Under the pieces are notes generated by a model that was given only the letters and a program-made list of their open reading frames with translations, made no database searches and was not told where the DNA came from. This document shows, piece by piece, positions 17,923 through 26,524 of a stretch of DNA of 46,879 nucleotides; position 1 is the stretch's first letter, and each line of letters starts with the position of its first letter. Both the position numbers and the translations under genes were made by a program. Source of the DNA: CAYUIG01 sp964444685 (GTDB lineage Bacteria; Gemmatimonadota; Gemmatimonadetes; Longimicrobiales; RSA9); contig CAYUIG010000027.1 in NCBI GenBank assembly GCA_964444685.1, forward strand, positions 1 through 46,879. The letters are read 5' to 3'.

Positions 17923-17996
17923 CGCCTCCCTGTAGCAGACCCGACTGTGCAAATCCGCGGCGGCAGGGCCGCTGCTTGAAATCGGAACGGTTGAAG

Positions 17997-20168
17997 ATGA
18001 CCGAGATCCATCTGACCCGACTGCCGCCGTCCCTCGAAGCGCTGAGCGTGCTCGCCCTGAATCTGCGCTGGGGCTGGCATGCGCCGACGCGCGAACTCTT
18101 CGAGCGCCTCGATCCCGTTCTATGGGAGCATACCGGCCACAACCCGATACGACTGCTGGCCGAAGTGGATCGCGCTGTGCTCGAACGCGCGGCTGCGGAC
18201 GAATCCTATCGCACCGCGCTGCGTGCGGCGCTGACCGATCTCGAAGCCTACCTTGCGCGTGCGGCATCGCCGCGTGGCGACGTACCACGCGTCGCCTATC
18301 TGTCGGCGGAATTCGGTCTGGTCGAGTGCCTGCAGATCTTCGCAGGCGGACTGGGCGTCCTCGCCGGCGATCACCTCAAGTCCGCGAGCGACCTCGCCGT
18401 GCCGCTCGTCGGCATCGGCCTGTTCTACCGCGAAGGCTACTTCACGCAGGAGCTGGACGAAGAGGGCCGGCAGCACGCGCGTTATCGCGTGGCCGAGCCG
18501 GCGCGCCTGCCACTGCGCGCGGAGCTGGACAGCGACGGCAAGCCGGTGCTCGTGTCGATTCCGTTCGCCGATCGCACGCTCCATGCGCGCATCTGGCGCG
18601 CCGATGTCGGCCGCGTGCCGCTGTACCTGCTCGACTCGAACGTGCCGGAGAACCGCGAGGACGACCGGCAGGTGACGGATCGGCTCTACGGCGGCGACGT
18701 CGAGCATCGCCTGAAGCAGGAGATGCTGCTCGGGATCGGCGGCATACGTGCGCTCGCGGCGCTGAACGTGACCGTCGACGTGATCCACCTGAACGAGGGT
18801 CACGCCGCGTTTGCCGCCGTTGAGCGTGCTGCACAGCGCATACGGCGCGCGGGGAATGAGAAGGTTGCGTTCCGCGATGGGCTCCAGCGCGCGTCGCAGG
18901 GCGTCGTCTACACGACGCACACGCCCGTGCCCGCCGGTCATGACTACTTCCCCGCGGAGCTCCTCAAGCGCTACATGGGCGCGTACGTCTGGGAGCTGCA
19001 CGAGACGTGGGATCACTTCCTGTCGCTCGGCCGGGAGAACGCGGCGGATGCGAGCGAGCCGTTCTGCATGACGCTGCTCGCGCTGCGCGCGTCCGCGCGC
19101 CGCAACGGCGTGAGTCGGCTGCACGGCAAGGTGAGCCGTGCCATGTGGCACAGCATCTGGCCAAACCTCTCGGAGGATGAGGTGCCGATCGGCCACGTCA
19201 CCAACGGGGTGCATCTGCCCACGTGGGTGGCGCCCGCAATGGCCGATCTCTATCGCGAGTATCTCGGTGAGAGCTGGAGCGACGACCCGAAACCCTTCCA
19301 CTGGCGGCGCGCGGAGCAGATTCCGGCCGCTGCGTTGTGGACGGCTCGCAACTCCCTGCGTGCGAAGCTCGTGGATTCCGTACGCCGGCGTCTGCGTGCA
19401 CAGCTGGAGCGACGCGGCCAGGAGGCTTCGTGGACCGAAGAGGTCCTCGATCCCGGCGCCCTTACGATCGTGTTCGCGCGCCGGTTCGCCACCTACAAGC
19501 GCGCGACGCTGCTGCTCTCGCAGCCCGAGCGGCTGACGCGCCTGCTCAACGATCCCACCCGGCCCGTTCAGTTCGTATTCGCCGGCAAGGCACACCCGAA
19601 GGATGAGCCGGGGCAGGCGCTGCTTCGCCAGATCCATGAGTTCGCGATGGATCCCGCACATCGCCGCCGCTTCGTGTTCCTCGAGGGCTACGATGTCGCC
19701 GTGGCGCGCACGCTCGTGCAGGGTGCGGATGTCTGGCTCAACGTGCCGCTGCGTCCCTATGAAGCGAGTGGTACGAGCGGGATGAAGTCGGCCGCGAATG
19801 GCGGGCTGAATCTGAGCATTCCGGACGGCTGGTGGGCCGAGGCGTGGACCGATCACAACCGCGGCGATGCGCCGATCGGCTGGAGCATCGAGGCCGGGCT
19901 GGATGCGTCACTCACGCGCGAGCAGCAGGACCGCGCGGACGCGAATGCCCTGTTCGAGCTGCTCGAGTCGGAAGTGCTGCCCATCTTCCACGCGCAGGCG
20001 AGCGGGCTGCCGGCGGAATGGGTCGAGCGCATGCGCTCGGCCATCCGCCAGGTGCCGTCATTCTTCAACACGCACCGGATGGTGGCGGAGTACGTGGAAA
20101 AGTACTACCGGCCCGCCGGCCTCGCGGACGCACGCGCGCAGCAGCTCTTCGCCGAGCGCACGGGTTGA
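17997..20168 (+). CDS. glgP: Alpha-glucan (glycogen) phosphorylase, short GT35 form
   Basis: 723 residues, the size of the short bacterial alpha-glucan phosphorylases (GT35). The N-terminus has the LSVLALNLRWGWHAPTRELF stretch typical of this subfamily, then VAYLSAEFGL, AGGLGVLAGDHLKSASDL, and near the C-terminus YEASGTSGMKSAANGGLN, in which Lys597 should bind pyridoxal phosphate. It releases glucose 1-phosphate from glycogen or maltodextrin in the cytoplasm. The start at 17997 is chosen on family N-terminus; the Shine-Dalgarno is weak, and the upstream frame extension is not conserved-looking. No glycogen synthase or branching gene is nearby. Confidence 0.94.
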   Translation: MTEIHLTRLPPSLEALSVLALNLRWGWHAPTRELFERLDPVLWEHTGHNPIRLLAEVDRAVLERAAADESYRTALRAALTDLEAYLARAASPRGDVPRVAYLSAEFGLVECLQIFAGGLGVLAGDHLKSASDLAVPLVGIGLFYREGYFTQELDEEGRQHARYRVAEPARLPLRAELDSDGKPVLVSIPFADRTLHARIWRADVGRVPLYLLDSNVPENREDDRQVTDRLYGGDVEHRLKQEMLLGIGGIRALAALNVTVDVIHLNEGHAAFAAVERAAQRIRRAGNEKVAFRDGLQRASQGVVYTTHTPVPAGHDYFPAELLKRYMGAYVWELHETWDHFLSLGRENAADASEPFCMTLLALRASARRNGVSRLHGKVSRAMWHSIWPNLSEDEVPIGHVTNGVHLPTWVAPAMADLYREYLGESWSDDPKPFHWRRAEQIPAAALWTARNSLRAKLVDSVRRRLRAQLERRGQEASWTEEVLDPGALTIVFARRFATYKRATLLLSQPERLTRLLNDPTRPVQFVFAGKAHPKDEPGQALLRQIHEFAMDPAHRRRFVFLEGYDVAVARTLVQGADVWLNVPLRPYEASGTSGMKSAANGGLNLSIPDGWWAEAWTDHNRGDAPIGWSIEAGLDASLTREQQDRADANALFELLESEVLPIFHAQASGLPAEWVERMRSAIRQVPSFFNTHRMVAEYVEKYYRPAGLADARAQQLFAERTG

Positions 20169-20176
20169 GCACGGGT

Positions 20177-20206
20177 GTTGCACATTGTGTTTCAGCAACG
20201 TGCAAC
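20177..20206 (+). other. Hairpin with two competing 3' arms before a small gene
   Basis: GTTGCAC at 20177-20183 can pair with GTGCAAC at 20200-20206, while its first five bases can instead pair with GCAAC at 20195-20199. It lies just after the glgP stop and directly before the AAGGAGG site of the 54-residue protein. There is no T-run, so it looks more like a leader or processing structure than a terminator. Confidence 0.35.
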
Positions 20207-20218
20207 GAAGGAGGTACC

Positions 20219-20383
20219 GTGCTCGGCAAGCTGATCAAGGCCGGCGCCTACGCCAGGGCGCCGAAGAAGACGTTCGCGGTGCTGCACCCGTGGAAGGCTG
20301 CGAAGCTGGGGGCCGCGCTCTGGGTGGGCCGGAAACTCTGGGAGGGGGTGCGCGGACGCAGGCCCGCGGCACCCCCGGCCTGA
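20219..20383 (+). CDS. Small basic protein of unknown function (54 aa)
   Basis: A GTG at 20219 sits 4 bases after an excellent AAGGAGG ribosome site and opens a 54-codon frame. The product is basic, with several Lys/Arg, an AKLGAALWVGRKLWEG amphipathic or weakly hydrophobic stretch near 29-44, and a Pro/Ala-rich tail. I recognise no family. Support comes from the strong Shine-Dalgarno and the fit between glgP and the opposite gene, which ends 4 bases away. It could be a membrane-associated microprotein; function unknown. Confidence 0.55.
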   Translation: MLGKLIKAGAYARAPKKTFAVLHPWKAAKLGAALWVGRKLWEGVRGRRPAAPPA

Positions 20384-20387
20384 GGCG

Positions 20388-21197
20388 TTACCGCCGCCGG
20401 ATCTGGAGCGGTCCGTTCGTCGTCACCACGCGCACCGGCGGGCCACCTTGGCCGAGCGTGGTTTCGATCTGCCGCACCGTGCTTCCCCGCAGCGTCACGG
20501 TGAGCGGGATGTCCGTGGTCATCGGCCCGTTCAGCGTGCCCGTCGTGAGCTGCGCCGAATAACCTTCCGGCAGCCTCAGATCGACGGGACCGTTCACGGT
20601 GTACGCGTTGAGTCCGGCGCCTTCCCACCGGCTCCCTGCGAGCGTCACGCGCAGCGGGCCGTTCTGTGTGTGCGCTTCCACGTCGCCCGCCATGTCCTCG
20701 AGCAACATCGGGCCGTTCACGGTCTGCGCACGCACGCGGCCCGCGACGCCTGAGATCGACACCGGGCCGTTGACCGACCTCGCTTCCAGGTCCGATCGCG
20801 CCGGCACCATCACTACCCAGCTCACGTACCACGACGCATTGCGTCGCGATTCAGGGCCACTTGCGTGCACGCGTGACGCGTTCATCTCGAGATCGATCGC
20901 TTCGGCGAGCTGGCGTGCTTCCGCTTCACTGCGCGCCCGCGTTCCGATCCGCGCGTGTACCTCGATCTCGTTCCGGTCCCAGGCGACCACCTTGACTCCG
21001 CCATTCGGCGCAGCGTCCACAGCCAGCGTGGCGCCGGTTGCGGGGAACCGCTCGACGCGGACCTCACAGAAGGGAACGCGGTCCTCGTCATCGTTGTCGC
21101 GGCAGTTGCGCAGCCACTCGTCATCATCGGATTGGGCGAGCGCCGCCGTCGGCAGCAGCGCCAGGAGCAGTGGCAGCGCGGTGCGCATTCGCTTCAT
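20388..21197 (-). CDS. Exported NGP-repeat protein (DUF4097-like)
   Basis: 269 residues with a Sec signal ending ALA-Q at about 21. After an acidic stretch with two Cys (32 and 44), a beta-rich domain contains the tripeptide NGP six times at residues 143, 161, 179, 202, 223 and 261, plus a related NGG at 65. Each lies in a strand-turn such as SVNGPVSISG. This is the look of DUF4097-type adhesin-like beta-solenoids, one turn per about 20 residues. It is probably periplasmic or surface exposed. Start 21197 follows CGGAGG. The gene is divergent from a small barrel protein, which may share its promoter region. Confidence 0.78.
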   Translation of the reverse strand: MKRMRTALPLLLALLPTAALAQSDDDEWLRNCRDNDDEDRVPFCEVRVERFPATGATLAVDAAPNGGVKVVAWDRNEIEVHARIGTRARSEAEARQLAEAIDLEMNASRVHASGPESRRNASWYVSWVVMVPARSDLEARSVNGPVSISGVAGRVRAQTVNGPMLLEDMAGDVEAHTQNGPLRVTLAGSRWEGAGLNAYTVNGPVDLRLPEGYSAQLTTGTLNGPMTTDIPLTVTLRGSTVRQIETTLGQGGPPVRVVTTNGPLQIRRR

Positions 21198-21329
21198 GGG
21201 TTCCTCCGTTGCGGGTGCTCCCATTGGACCGGTTCGGGGGCAGGAATGGTTGGCACGGTGCCGTTTTCGCCGGACGGCCTCTCTCTTGCACGGCGGCCGC
21301 CCGACCTTCCAAACCTCGGAGGAGAGGAC

Positions 21330-21881
21330 ATGAAGAGGACCCGTTCGGTCGCGCTGGCGACCCTGTTGCTGGCTGCGTCCGCAGGCGCCGCGAGCGCTCA
21401 GACCGCCCTGACGCTGGGCACCGGTTTCGGCGTCACGATCCCCATGGGCGACGCCGCCGACTTCTTCAACGTCGGCTGGCACGCCCAGGGCAACATCGGC
21501 TTCAGCAACCCCGAGTGGCCCGTCGGCCTGCGCATCGATGGCATGTACCACACCCTCGGTGGCGAGGACATCGGCGGCTTCGAGAGTGAGGACCTGACCG
21601 TGATCGCGGGCGTCGCCAACGTCCAGCTCTTCCTCAGCCGCAACACGACAGGCGGGGGCCTCTTCGTCGTGGGAGGCGGCGGCATGTACAACCTGGACTT
21701 CGGCGAGGGGACGGACAGCGAGACGCAGTTCGGGTTCATGGGCGGCGCGGGTTACAAGTTCGCCATGACGAATCTGATGCTCTCGCTCGAGGCCAAGTAC
21801 CACCACATCCTGACCGACAACGACCCGATCCAGCTCATCCCGATCACGCTCGCGGTCGAGCTGCCGATGGGCGGCAACTGA
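21330..21881 (+). CDS. Small outer-membrane beta-barrel protein
   Basis: 183 residues starting at ATG 21330 behind GGAGGAGAGG. A Sec signal cleaves after ASA near 23. The mature part alternates polar and hydrophobic residues in strands with glycine-rich turns (GGGLFVVGGGGMYNLDFGEG near 109-128) and resembles small eight-stranded OmpX/OmpW-like barrels. It ends ELPMGGN, not the usual aromatic, so the last strand is atypical. Specific function cannot be assigned. Confidence 0.75.
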   Translation: MKRTRSVALATLLLAASAGAASAQTALTLGTGFGVTIPMGDAADFFNVGWHAQGNIGFSNPEWPVGLRIDGMYHTLGGEDIGGFESEDLTVIAGVANVQLFLSRNTTGGGLFVVGGGGMYNLDFGEGTDSETQFGFMGGAGYKFAMTNLMLSLEAKYHHILTDNDPIQLIPITLAVELPMGGN

Positions 21882-21897
21882 CGCCGCGTTAGCGCGC

Positions 21898-23544
21898 TCA
21901 GGGCTCCTCGATCCACCACTCCGTGACGGTGGCGAGGAGCCCTCGCGCATCCGCGGTGACTCCCTTCAGCCGTTCGCGGGCCGCGGCCAGTCCACTGGGA
22001 TAGAAGAGCACGATGTAGGGCAGCTCGTCGGCCATCAGCCGCTGGTACTCACGCCACAGACGGCCGGCGGTGGCATCCCCGGTTACGATCGCCAGACTGT
22101 CGAGCAGCGCATCCAGCCGCGGCGACGTGAACCCCGTCGAGTGGTTGGGTCCCTCCAAAAAACGCGAGTGGAGCTGCGGCGCATCGTCCTTGCGCAGGTT
22201 GTCGATCCAGTTGCTGACCGCTGCATCGAACTGCCTGCGCCTCGTGCCCGATTCGTCCGGCGTACCCTGCAGCTGCGCGATGAACGTGTTCAGCTCGACG
22301 ATCCGCGGTTCCGCAGCGATCCCGACGCGTCGCAGCTGCGCCTGCACGATCTCCGCGATGTCGCGGTACACCGCCGATCCCTGCCACGCCTTCAGCTCGA
22401 ACCGGAACTCGTTTCCAGCGACGTCTTCCAGGACACCGTTGCCGTCCCGATCCACCCACCCGGCCGCGTTGAGTAGCGCGCGCGCGGCCGCCGTGTCATA
22501 CGGGAGCAGCGTTTCGGGATCGTCACCCGCGAAATGCGGGTGCAGCGGCGTTACGGTTGCGCGGCCGATCGTGCCGCGGCCCGCCTGCACGGCCTGGAGG
22601 ATCGTGGCTTTGTCGATCGCCATCGCGATCGCACGCCGCTCCTCCCGCGTGTCGAACCACGGGCGACGCGTGTTCAGCGTGAGGAAAGTCCACTTTGCAA
22701 GCGGATACTCGATCACACGGATCTCCGGACGCGCATCCAGCCGCTCCGCCTGCGACGGCAGTACCGCCGTCGAGAGGTCGATCGTCCCCGTCAGCAGCTC
22801 CGTGTTGACCGCTGTCTGTTCCGGGATGTGCCGGTATACGAATCGATCCAGACGCGGCCGGCCGCCCAGTGCCTCCGGAAACTCCGGATTCGCTTGGAAC
22901 GTCCAGTCCGCATCGACGCGCCGGACGAAGCGGAACGGGCCGTTCCCCACGGGACGGCTGCCGAACGGGTGCGTGCGCAGCTCTTCCGGCGGTACATCGC
23001 CCAGGATGTGCTCGGGAAGCGGCGGCAGCAGCACGAAGCCCTCGAGGAACTCGGGACGCTGCGCGAAACGGAACCGCACCGTGAACGAATCGATCACCTC
23101 CGCCGCGGGCCGGTACCCCGTGAACGCCGCCACGTCCGCCCACGCCGTGCGCGGATCCATCGCCCGATCGAACGTGAACGCCACGTCGTACGCCGTGGTT
23201 GGCGTGCCGTCGTGCCAGCGGATGTCCTTGCGGACGTGGAACGTGAGGTCGAGTGAGTCTCCGGCTGTGCGGGTCGTGTCCCAACGCTCCGCGAGCCGCG
23301 GGACGTAGCGCAGTCGCTCGTCGAGGTGGAGCAGCGGCGTGAACAGCACGTACCGCTCGAGCTGCTGGTTGATGTCCCCCAGCGAGATGAACGGGTTCAT
23401 CGACCGGATGTCGACGTACCCGCCCACGACCACGGTGCCGTTGCCGTTGACGCCGTTCCCGGCGCCGTCCCCGCACGCGGCCGCGATCATGGTCGCCGCG
23501 AAGGCCATCCTTACGAAATGCGCGCTTCCGAAGCCGTTTCGCAT
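21898..23544 (-). CDS. ABC transporter substrate-binding lipoprotein, family 5
   Basis: 548 residues from ATG 23544, with a lipoprotein signal whose lipobox is IAAAC. The body follows the SBP_bac_5 (peptide/nickel/oligopeptide) pattern: a SMNPFISLGDINQQ stretch, HVRKDIRWHDGTP with the typical W-x-DG-x-P, YDVAFTFDRAMD, PVGNGPFRFV, and a C-terminal DELPYIVLFYP. It should bind peptides or related ligands outside the inner membrane for an ABC importer. No cognate permease or ATPase gene is in the window, so it is an orphan here. Upstream in-frame codons lack signal character, which supports this start. Confidence 0.9.
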   Translation of the reverse strand: MRNGFGSAHFVRMAFAATMIAAACGDGAGNGVNGNGTVVVGGYVDIRSMNPFISLGDINQQLERYVLFTPLLHLDERLRYVPRLAERWDTTRTAGDSLDLTFHVRKDIRWHDGTPTTAYDVAFTFDRAMDPRTAWADVAAFTGYRPAAEVIDSFTVRFRFAQRPEFLEGFVLLPPLPEHILGDVPPEELRTHPFGSRPVGNGPFRFVRRVDADWTFQANPEFPEALGGRPRLDRFVYRHIPEQTAVNTELLTGTIDLSTAVLPSQAERLDARPEIRVIEYPLAKWTFLTLNTRRPWFDTREERRAIAMAIDKATILQAVQAGRGTIGRATVTPLHPHFAGDDPETLLPYDTAAARALLNAAGWVDRDGNGVLEDVAGNEFRFELKAWQGSAVYRDIAEIVQAQLRRVGIAAEPRIVELNTFIAQLQGTPDESGTRRRQFDAAVSNWIDNLRKDDAPQLHSRFLEGPNHSTGFTSPRLDALLDSLAIVTGDATAGRLWREYQRLMADELPYIVLFYPSGLAAARERLKGVTADARGLLATVTEWWIEEP

Positions 23545-23759
23545 CACAGGAAACCTACCGGGCGCGCCTTTCGTGTCCAGTTCGCTCTGCGGATGTGGTT
23601 GAACGAGGCCATTCCAGGGAAGCAAAAGTGACCTTCGAATGCGAGGAGCACCGCAGGTTTCGCACTTCTCGTAGTTGCGGTCATGACGCCGGTGCAGCAG
23701 CACGTGAAGAGCCGTCGCCTCTTTGGCGAACATTGCCCCACGCGCCGGGATTGGAATCG

Positions 23760-23804
23760 GTGGGGCAACCTTCACAGCTCCTGATGCTGTGAATCTGTCC
23801 CCAC
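23760..23804. repeat. Nested 45-nt hairpin
   Basis: GTGGGG (23760-23765) pairs with CCCCAC (23799-23804), enclosing TTCACAGC (23771-23778), which pairs perfectly with GCTGTGAA (23786-23793) around a 7-base loop. The internal loops are 5 bases each, so the whole is a symmetric two-stem structure. No T-run follows on either strand. Confidence 0.8.
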
Positions 23805-24105
23805 GCCCTCGAAATGGACGACCGGGCTACGATTGGCTGCTCCAGGCGCGGCCAATGTGCACCCACCCCTCGTAAGTCACCTCGCTGGGGTCTGGTTCAC
23901 ATCGATCTCGTGACGGAGGTGCGTCGCGGCAGAGCCGGAGATCCGAAACGCGTCCCTGCTCGATGCAGCGCGAGGAGCAGAACGCACGCAAACCGAACCC
24001 AGCCTGGAACCGCTTGACTCCACGTTTCCAACTCCATGCTTCGATGAGACAAACCGTCCGCGCGAGTGGACGCACCCCCCCACACATTCCCCCATTTCAA
24101 CTCCA

Positions 24106-24285
24106 TCGGGTTCTGTTCGCGGGAATTGTTGGTGGTCATGTGCGCTGCGGAGCTGGAGCTGTTGTGTCGCATGCGCGCGGGACACCCACCAGGCCGGGAC
24201 TCGTCCGCTCTACGAAAGGGATTCGTTGCTACAGAACGAGTTACGCCACTCGAACCGACCAACAATTCCCGCGAACAGAACCCGA
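24106..24285. repeat. 28-bp perfect inverted repeat flanking 124 bp
   Basis: Bases 24106-24133 are the exact reverse complement of 24258-24285. The enclosed 124 bases have no gene. The arrangement, 180 bp in all with terminal inverted repeats, resembles a MITE-like non-autonomous element, but no clear target duplication is seen (only CA on both sides). It could also fold as a long hairpin transcript. Confidence 0.9.
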
Positions 24286-24333
24286 CAGGTGGCCGGTGGA
24301 GGACGGTATGTGGAGGGTCGGGGCGGATCGCGC

Positions 24334-24355
24334 CGATTCGGCGTGTCCCGAATCG
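24334..24355. repeat. 8-bp hairpin
   Basis: CGATTCGG (24334-24341) pairs perfectly with CCGAATCG (24348-24355) around a six-base loop. It lies 49 bases after the right arm of the 28-bp inverted repeat and may belong to the same structured island. Confidence 0.7.
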
Positions 24356-24387
24356 ACATAGGGGCCAATGTTGGGATGGGCGTCGGG

Positions 24388-24426
24388 GAAGTCGCGGTAT
24401 CGTCGGTGAAGTCGCGGTATCGTCGG
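24388..24426. repeat. Tandem duplication, 20-bp period
   Basis: A 19-base segment at 24388-24406 is repeated exactly at 24408-24426, giving a 20-bp period, 31 bases beyond the stop codon of the patatin gene (which reads toward it). Confidence 0.85.
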
Positions 24427-24457
24427 GCGCACAAGGCTCGTGCGCGAGACGTGCGGG

Positions 24458-26524
24458 TCAGAATTGGTAGCCGATGCTGATCGCGATGCGATCCTCGCCC
24501 TGATCGGTGCGGCCGTACTCGAAGGCGATCGGGCCGATGACGGTCCACCAGACGGGGCCGATGCCTGCGGCGCCGATCCACGATGCACTTCCGAGATCAT
24601 CGATGTTGCGGGCTGCGGTCCCGGCACGCAGGCGGACGCGCAGGTCGCCGTCGAAGGGGATCGGCCAGCCGAGATCGATTCCGCCCAGCACGCGTACGGA
24701 AGCCAGCTCGCGCTGTTCGCGCATGCCGGGCAGGCCGTCCGGTCCGCCGAGATCGAAGCGCGCGTCGATCGGCGTCCGCCGTGAGGAGAGGCCGGCATCC
24801 GCGACGACAGCGGCGCGCAGCGGGCCGAGGGCGAAGGGCAGGGACCCGGCGAGCCGGACACGTTCGTACGAGACGTCGCCGCGACGGAGTTCGAGTTCGA
24901 TCAGCGGGGGCGTTCCGAGGGTGCGCGCGGCGGGTCCGATCCCCGAGATGCGAAGCATGGGCCCATAGCTCCAACCTTCCACTGCTACCTCGGCCAGGAA
25001 CGGAAAGGGGAAGATGATCTGCTCCGCCGAGACGTGATCGACGCGGAAGGCGACCACGGCACCGGCATCGGGATCGAGGCGTAGCCACTCGGCACCGATC
25101 CATCCGCCGACTCGCTCGGCGCGCACTTCGCCGACCACATCGTTCTCATCGAACAGGCGGATGTCCGTGCGCGTGGCGCCGGCGCCGAACACCAGGGCGA
25201 GCGGTGTGAGCGCGGGCGGATGGAATCGCAGCGCGGTGCTGGCGGAGCGATCGATGCGATCGGCGGAAACACCGATCGCAAATTCGGGCGCCCATGAGCC
25301 AGGCATGCGCTTGTGCATTTCGATCCAGCCGCGCGCACCCTCGTCCATGTTCCAGCCGGCGTTGCTCGCGATGCGGAAGTCCGGTTCCGGAAGGACGAGT
25401 GCGACGAGGATGTTGCGGCCGTCGCGTCGCTCGATGCGAGGCCAGACGGCGCGCACGGGTCCGGCGGCGAAGATCCGGTCGACCGCGCGGAACAGCGCTG
25501 CGGTGTCGTACGGCGCGGAGGCGAGGTGACGGAGCGCGCGCAGCGTGAGCGGGCGCAGTCGCGGGTCGGGAGTTTCGATCTCGATGGCGTGGATCGAGTC
25601 GGGCGCCGATGCGGGCGCGCGCGCACCCTCATCGCGCAGCGAAGGCGGCGGCGCCTCGAGTGCCGCATCGTATCCGAGGCGCGCGAGCGGCGCGCCGTAT
25701 CGAGGGAACGACACCTCGTTGAAGCCGGACTCGAGCTCAGGCAGCACGAGCACGTCGGGCGGCGGCCCTTCCGGAAGTGCGTTCAACAGGGTCAGCCGCA
25801 GCGCGCGTACCATGAGGTCGAGCGGATGACCTTCGGGCGGGTCGCGCGGACGCAGTACATCGACGGCGGCCACGACGCGTGCACCCATGTCGCGTGCGAC
25901 GGATACGGGCAGGTTGTCGGCCAGGCCGCCATCGACGAGGGCGCGGCCGTTCCACGGAATCGCGGAGAACGCGCCGGGCACGGCAATGCTCGCGCGTACG
26001 GCACGCGGGAGGTCACCCGATCCGAGCGGCACCTCGGCGCCATCCTCGAAGTCGGCCGCGACCGCGCGGAATCGTCGCGGCAGCCGATCGAAGTCGTTTT
26101 CCGCGCGGGCGCCCGCATCGAAGAGCATGTGGATGAGCGAACGATCGATGCGATGCGAGTCCACGAGGCCGGGCAGAAGAAACGGCGGCCGTCCGCTCGC
26201 GAGGGAGAGCAGCGGATGGCGCCATTCCTGTCGCGGGCCGACCGGTTGCGGCACGGGCGCGAACGCTTCGCGCCAGTCCATGCTCTCGACGAGCGCGACA
26301 ATGAACTCGGAGGAGTAGCCCGCGGCGTACAGTCCGCCGATGATGGCGCCCATGCTGGTCCCGGTCACGATGGACGGGTCCCAGCCGCGCTCCTCGAGAG
26401 CCGCGAGCGCACCGGCATGGGCGAGCCCGCGCGCGCCGCCGCCGCTCAGCACCACCGCCTGCTGCGCCCGTGCGGGGCTCTCGACGGCGAGGAGGGCGGC
26501 GAGCGCGACGAGTGCGACTCTCAG
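24458..26524 (-). CDS. Patatin-like phospholipase with Omp85-type barrel (type Vd-like)
   Basis: 688 residues if it starts at a CTG (26524) that overlaps the stop of the M14 gene; this start gives a clean Sec signal ending ARA-Q near 20. A GTG about 54 bases upstream is an alternative. The patatin domain (about 22-290) has the oxyanion loop GGGARG at 28-33, the nucleophile motif GTSMG with Ser57, and the DGG motif with Asp198. A POTRA-like segment near 320-400 and a C-terminal barrel of about 270 residues ending ISIGYQF follow. This is the layout of PlpD-type (type Vd) self-secreted lipases. It should carry the esterase to the cell surface. The 3' neighbour is the repeat island. Confidence 0.88.
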   Translation of the reverse strand: MRVALVALAALLAVESPARAQQAVVLSGGGARGLAHAGALAALEERGWDPSIVTGTSMGAIIGGLYAAGYSSEFIVALVESMDWREAFAPVPQPVGPRQEWRHPLLSLASGRPPFLLPGLVDSHRIDRSLIHMLFDAGARAENDFDRLPRRFRAVAADFEDGAEVPLGSGDLPRAVRASIAVPGAFSAIPWNGRALVDGGLADNLPVSVARDMGARVVAAVDVLRPRDPPEGHPLDLMVRALRLTLLNALPEGPPPDVLVLPELESGFNEVSFPRYGAPLARLGYDAALEAPPPSLRDEGARAPASAPDSIHAIEIETPDPRLRPLTLRALRHLASAPYDTAALFRAVDRIFAAGPVRAVWPRIERRDGRNILVALVLPEPDFRIASNAGWNMDEGARGWIEMHKRMPGSWAPEFAIGVSADRIDRSASTALRFHPPALTPLALVFGAGATRTDIRLFDENDVVGEVRAERVGGWIGAEWLRLDPDAGAVVAFRVDHVSAEQIIFPFPFLAEVAVEGWSYGPMLRISGIGPAARTLGTPPLIELELRRGDVSYERVRLAGSLPFALGPLRAAVVADAGLSSRRTPIDARFDLGGPDGLPGMREQRELASVRVLGGIDLGWPIPFDGDLRVRLRAGTAARNIDDLGSASWIGAAGIGPVWWTVIGPIAFEYGRTDQGEDRIAISIGYQF

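Larger units (their letters stand above)
23545..24457. other. Gene-free island with hairpins and repeats
   Basis: About 0.9 kb without a convincing gene. Open frames here are short, have no recognisable domain and overlap in several frames. The stretch holds a nested hairpin (23760-23804), a 28-bp perfect inverted repeat (arms in 24106-24285), another hairpin (24334-24355) and a 20-bp tandem duplication (24388-24426). It separates two convergent-independent minus-strand units, the peptide-binding protein and the patatin/M14 pair. It may be a decayed mobile element or a structured noncoding locus. Confidence 0.7.

Noticed and set aside
23596..24480. Short open frames in the left island
   Set aside because: No domain, no ribosome site and mutually overlapping; the inverted repeat alone creates matching frames on both strands.
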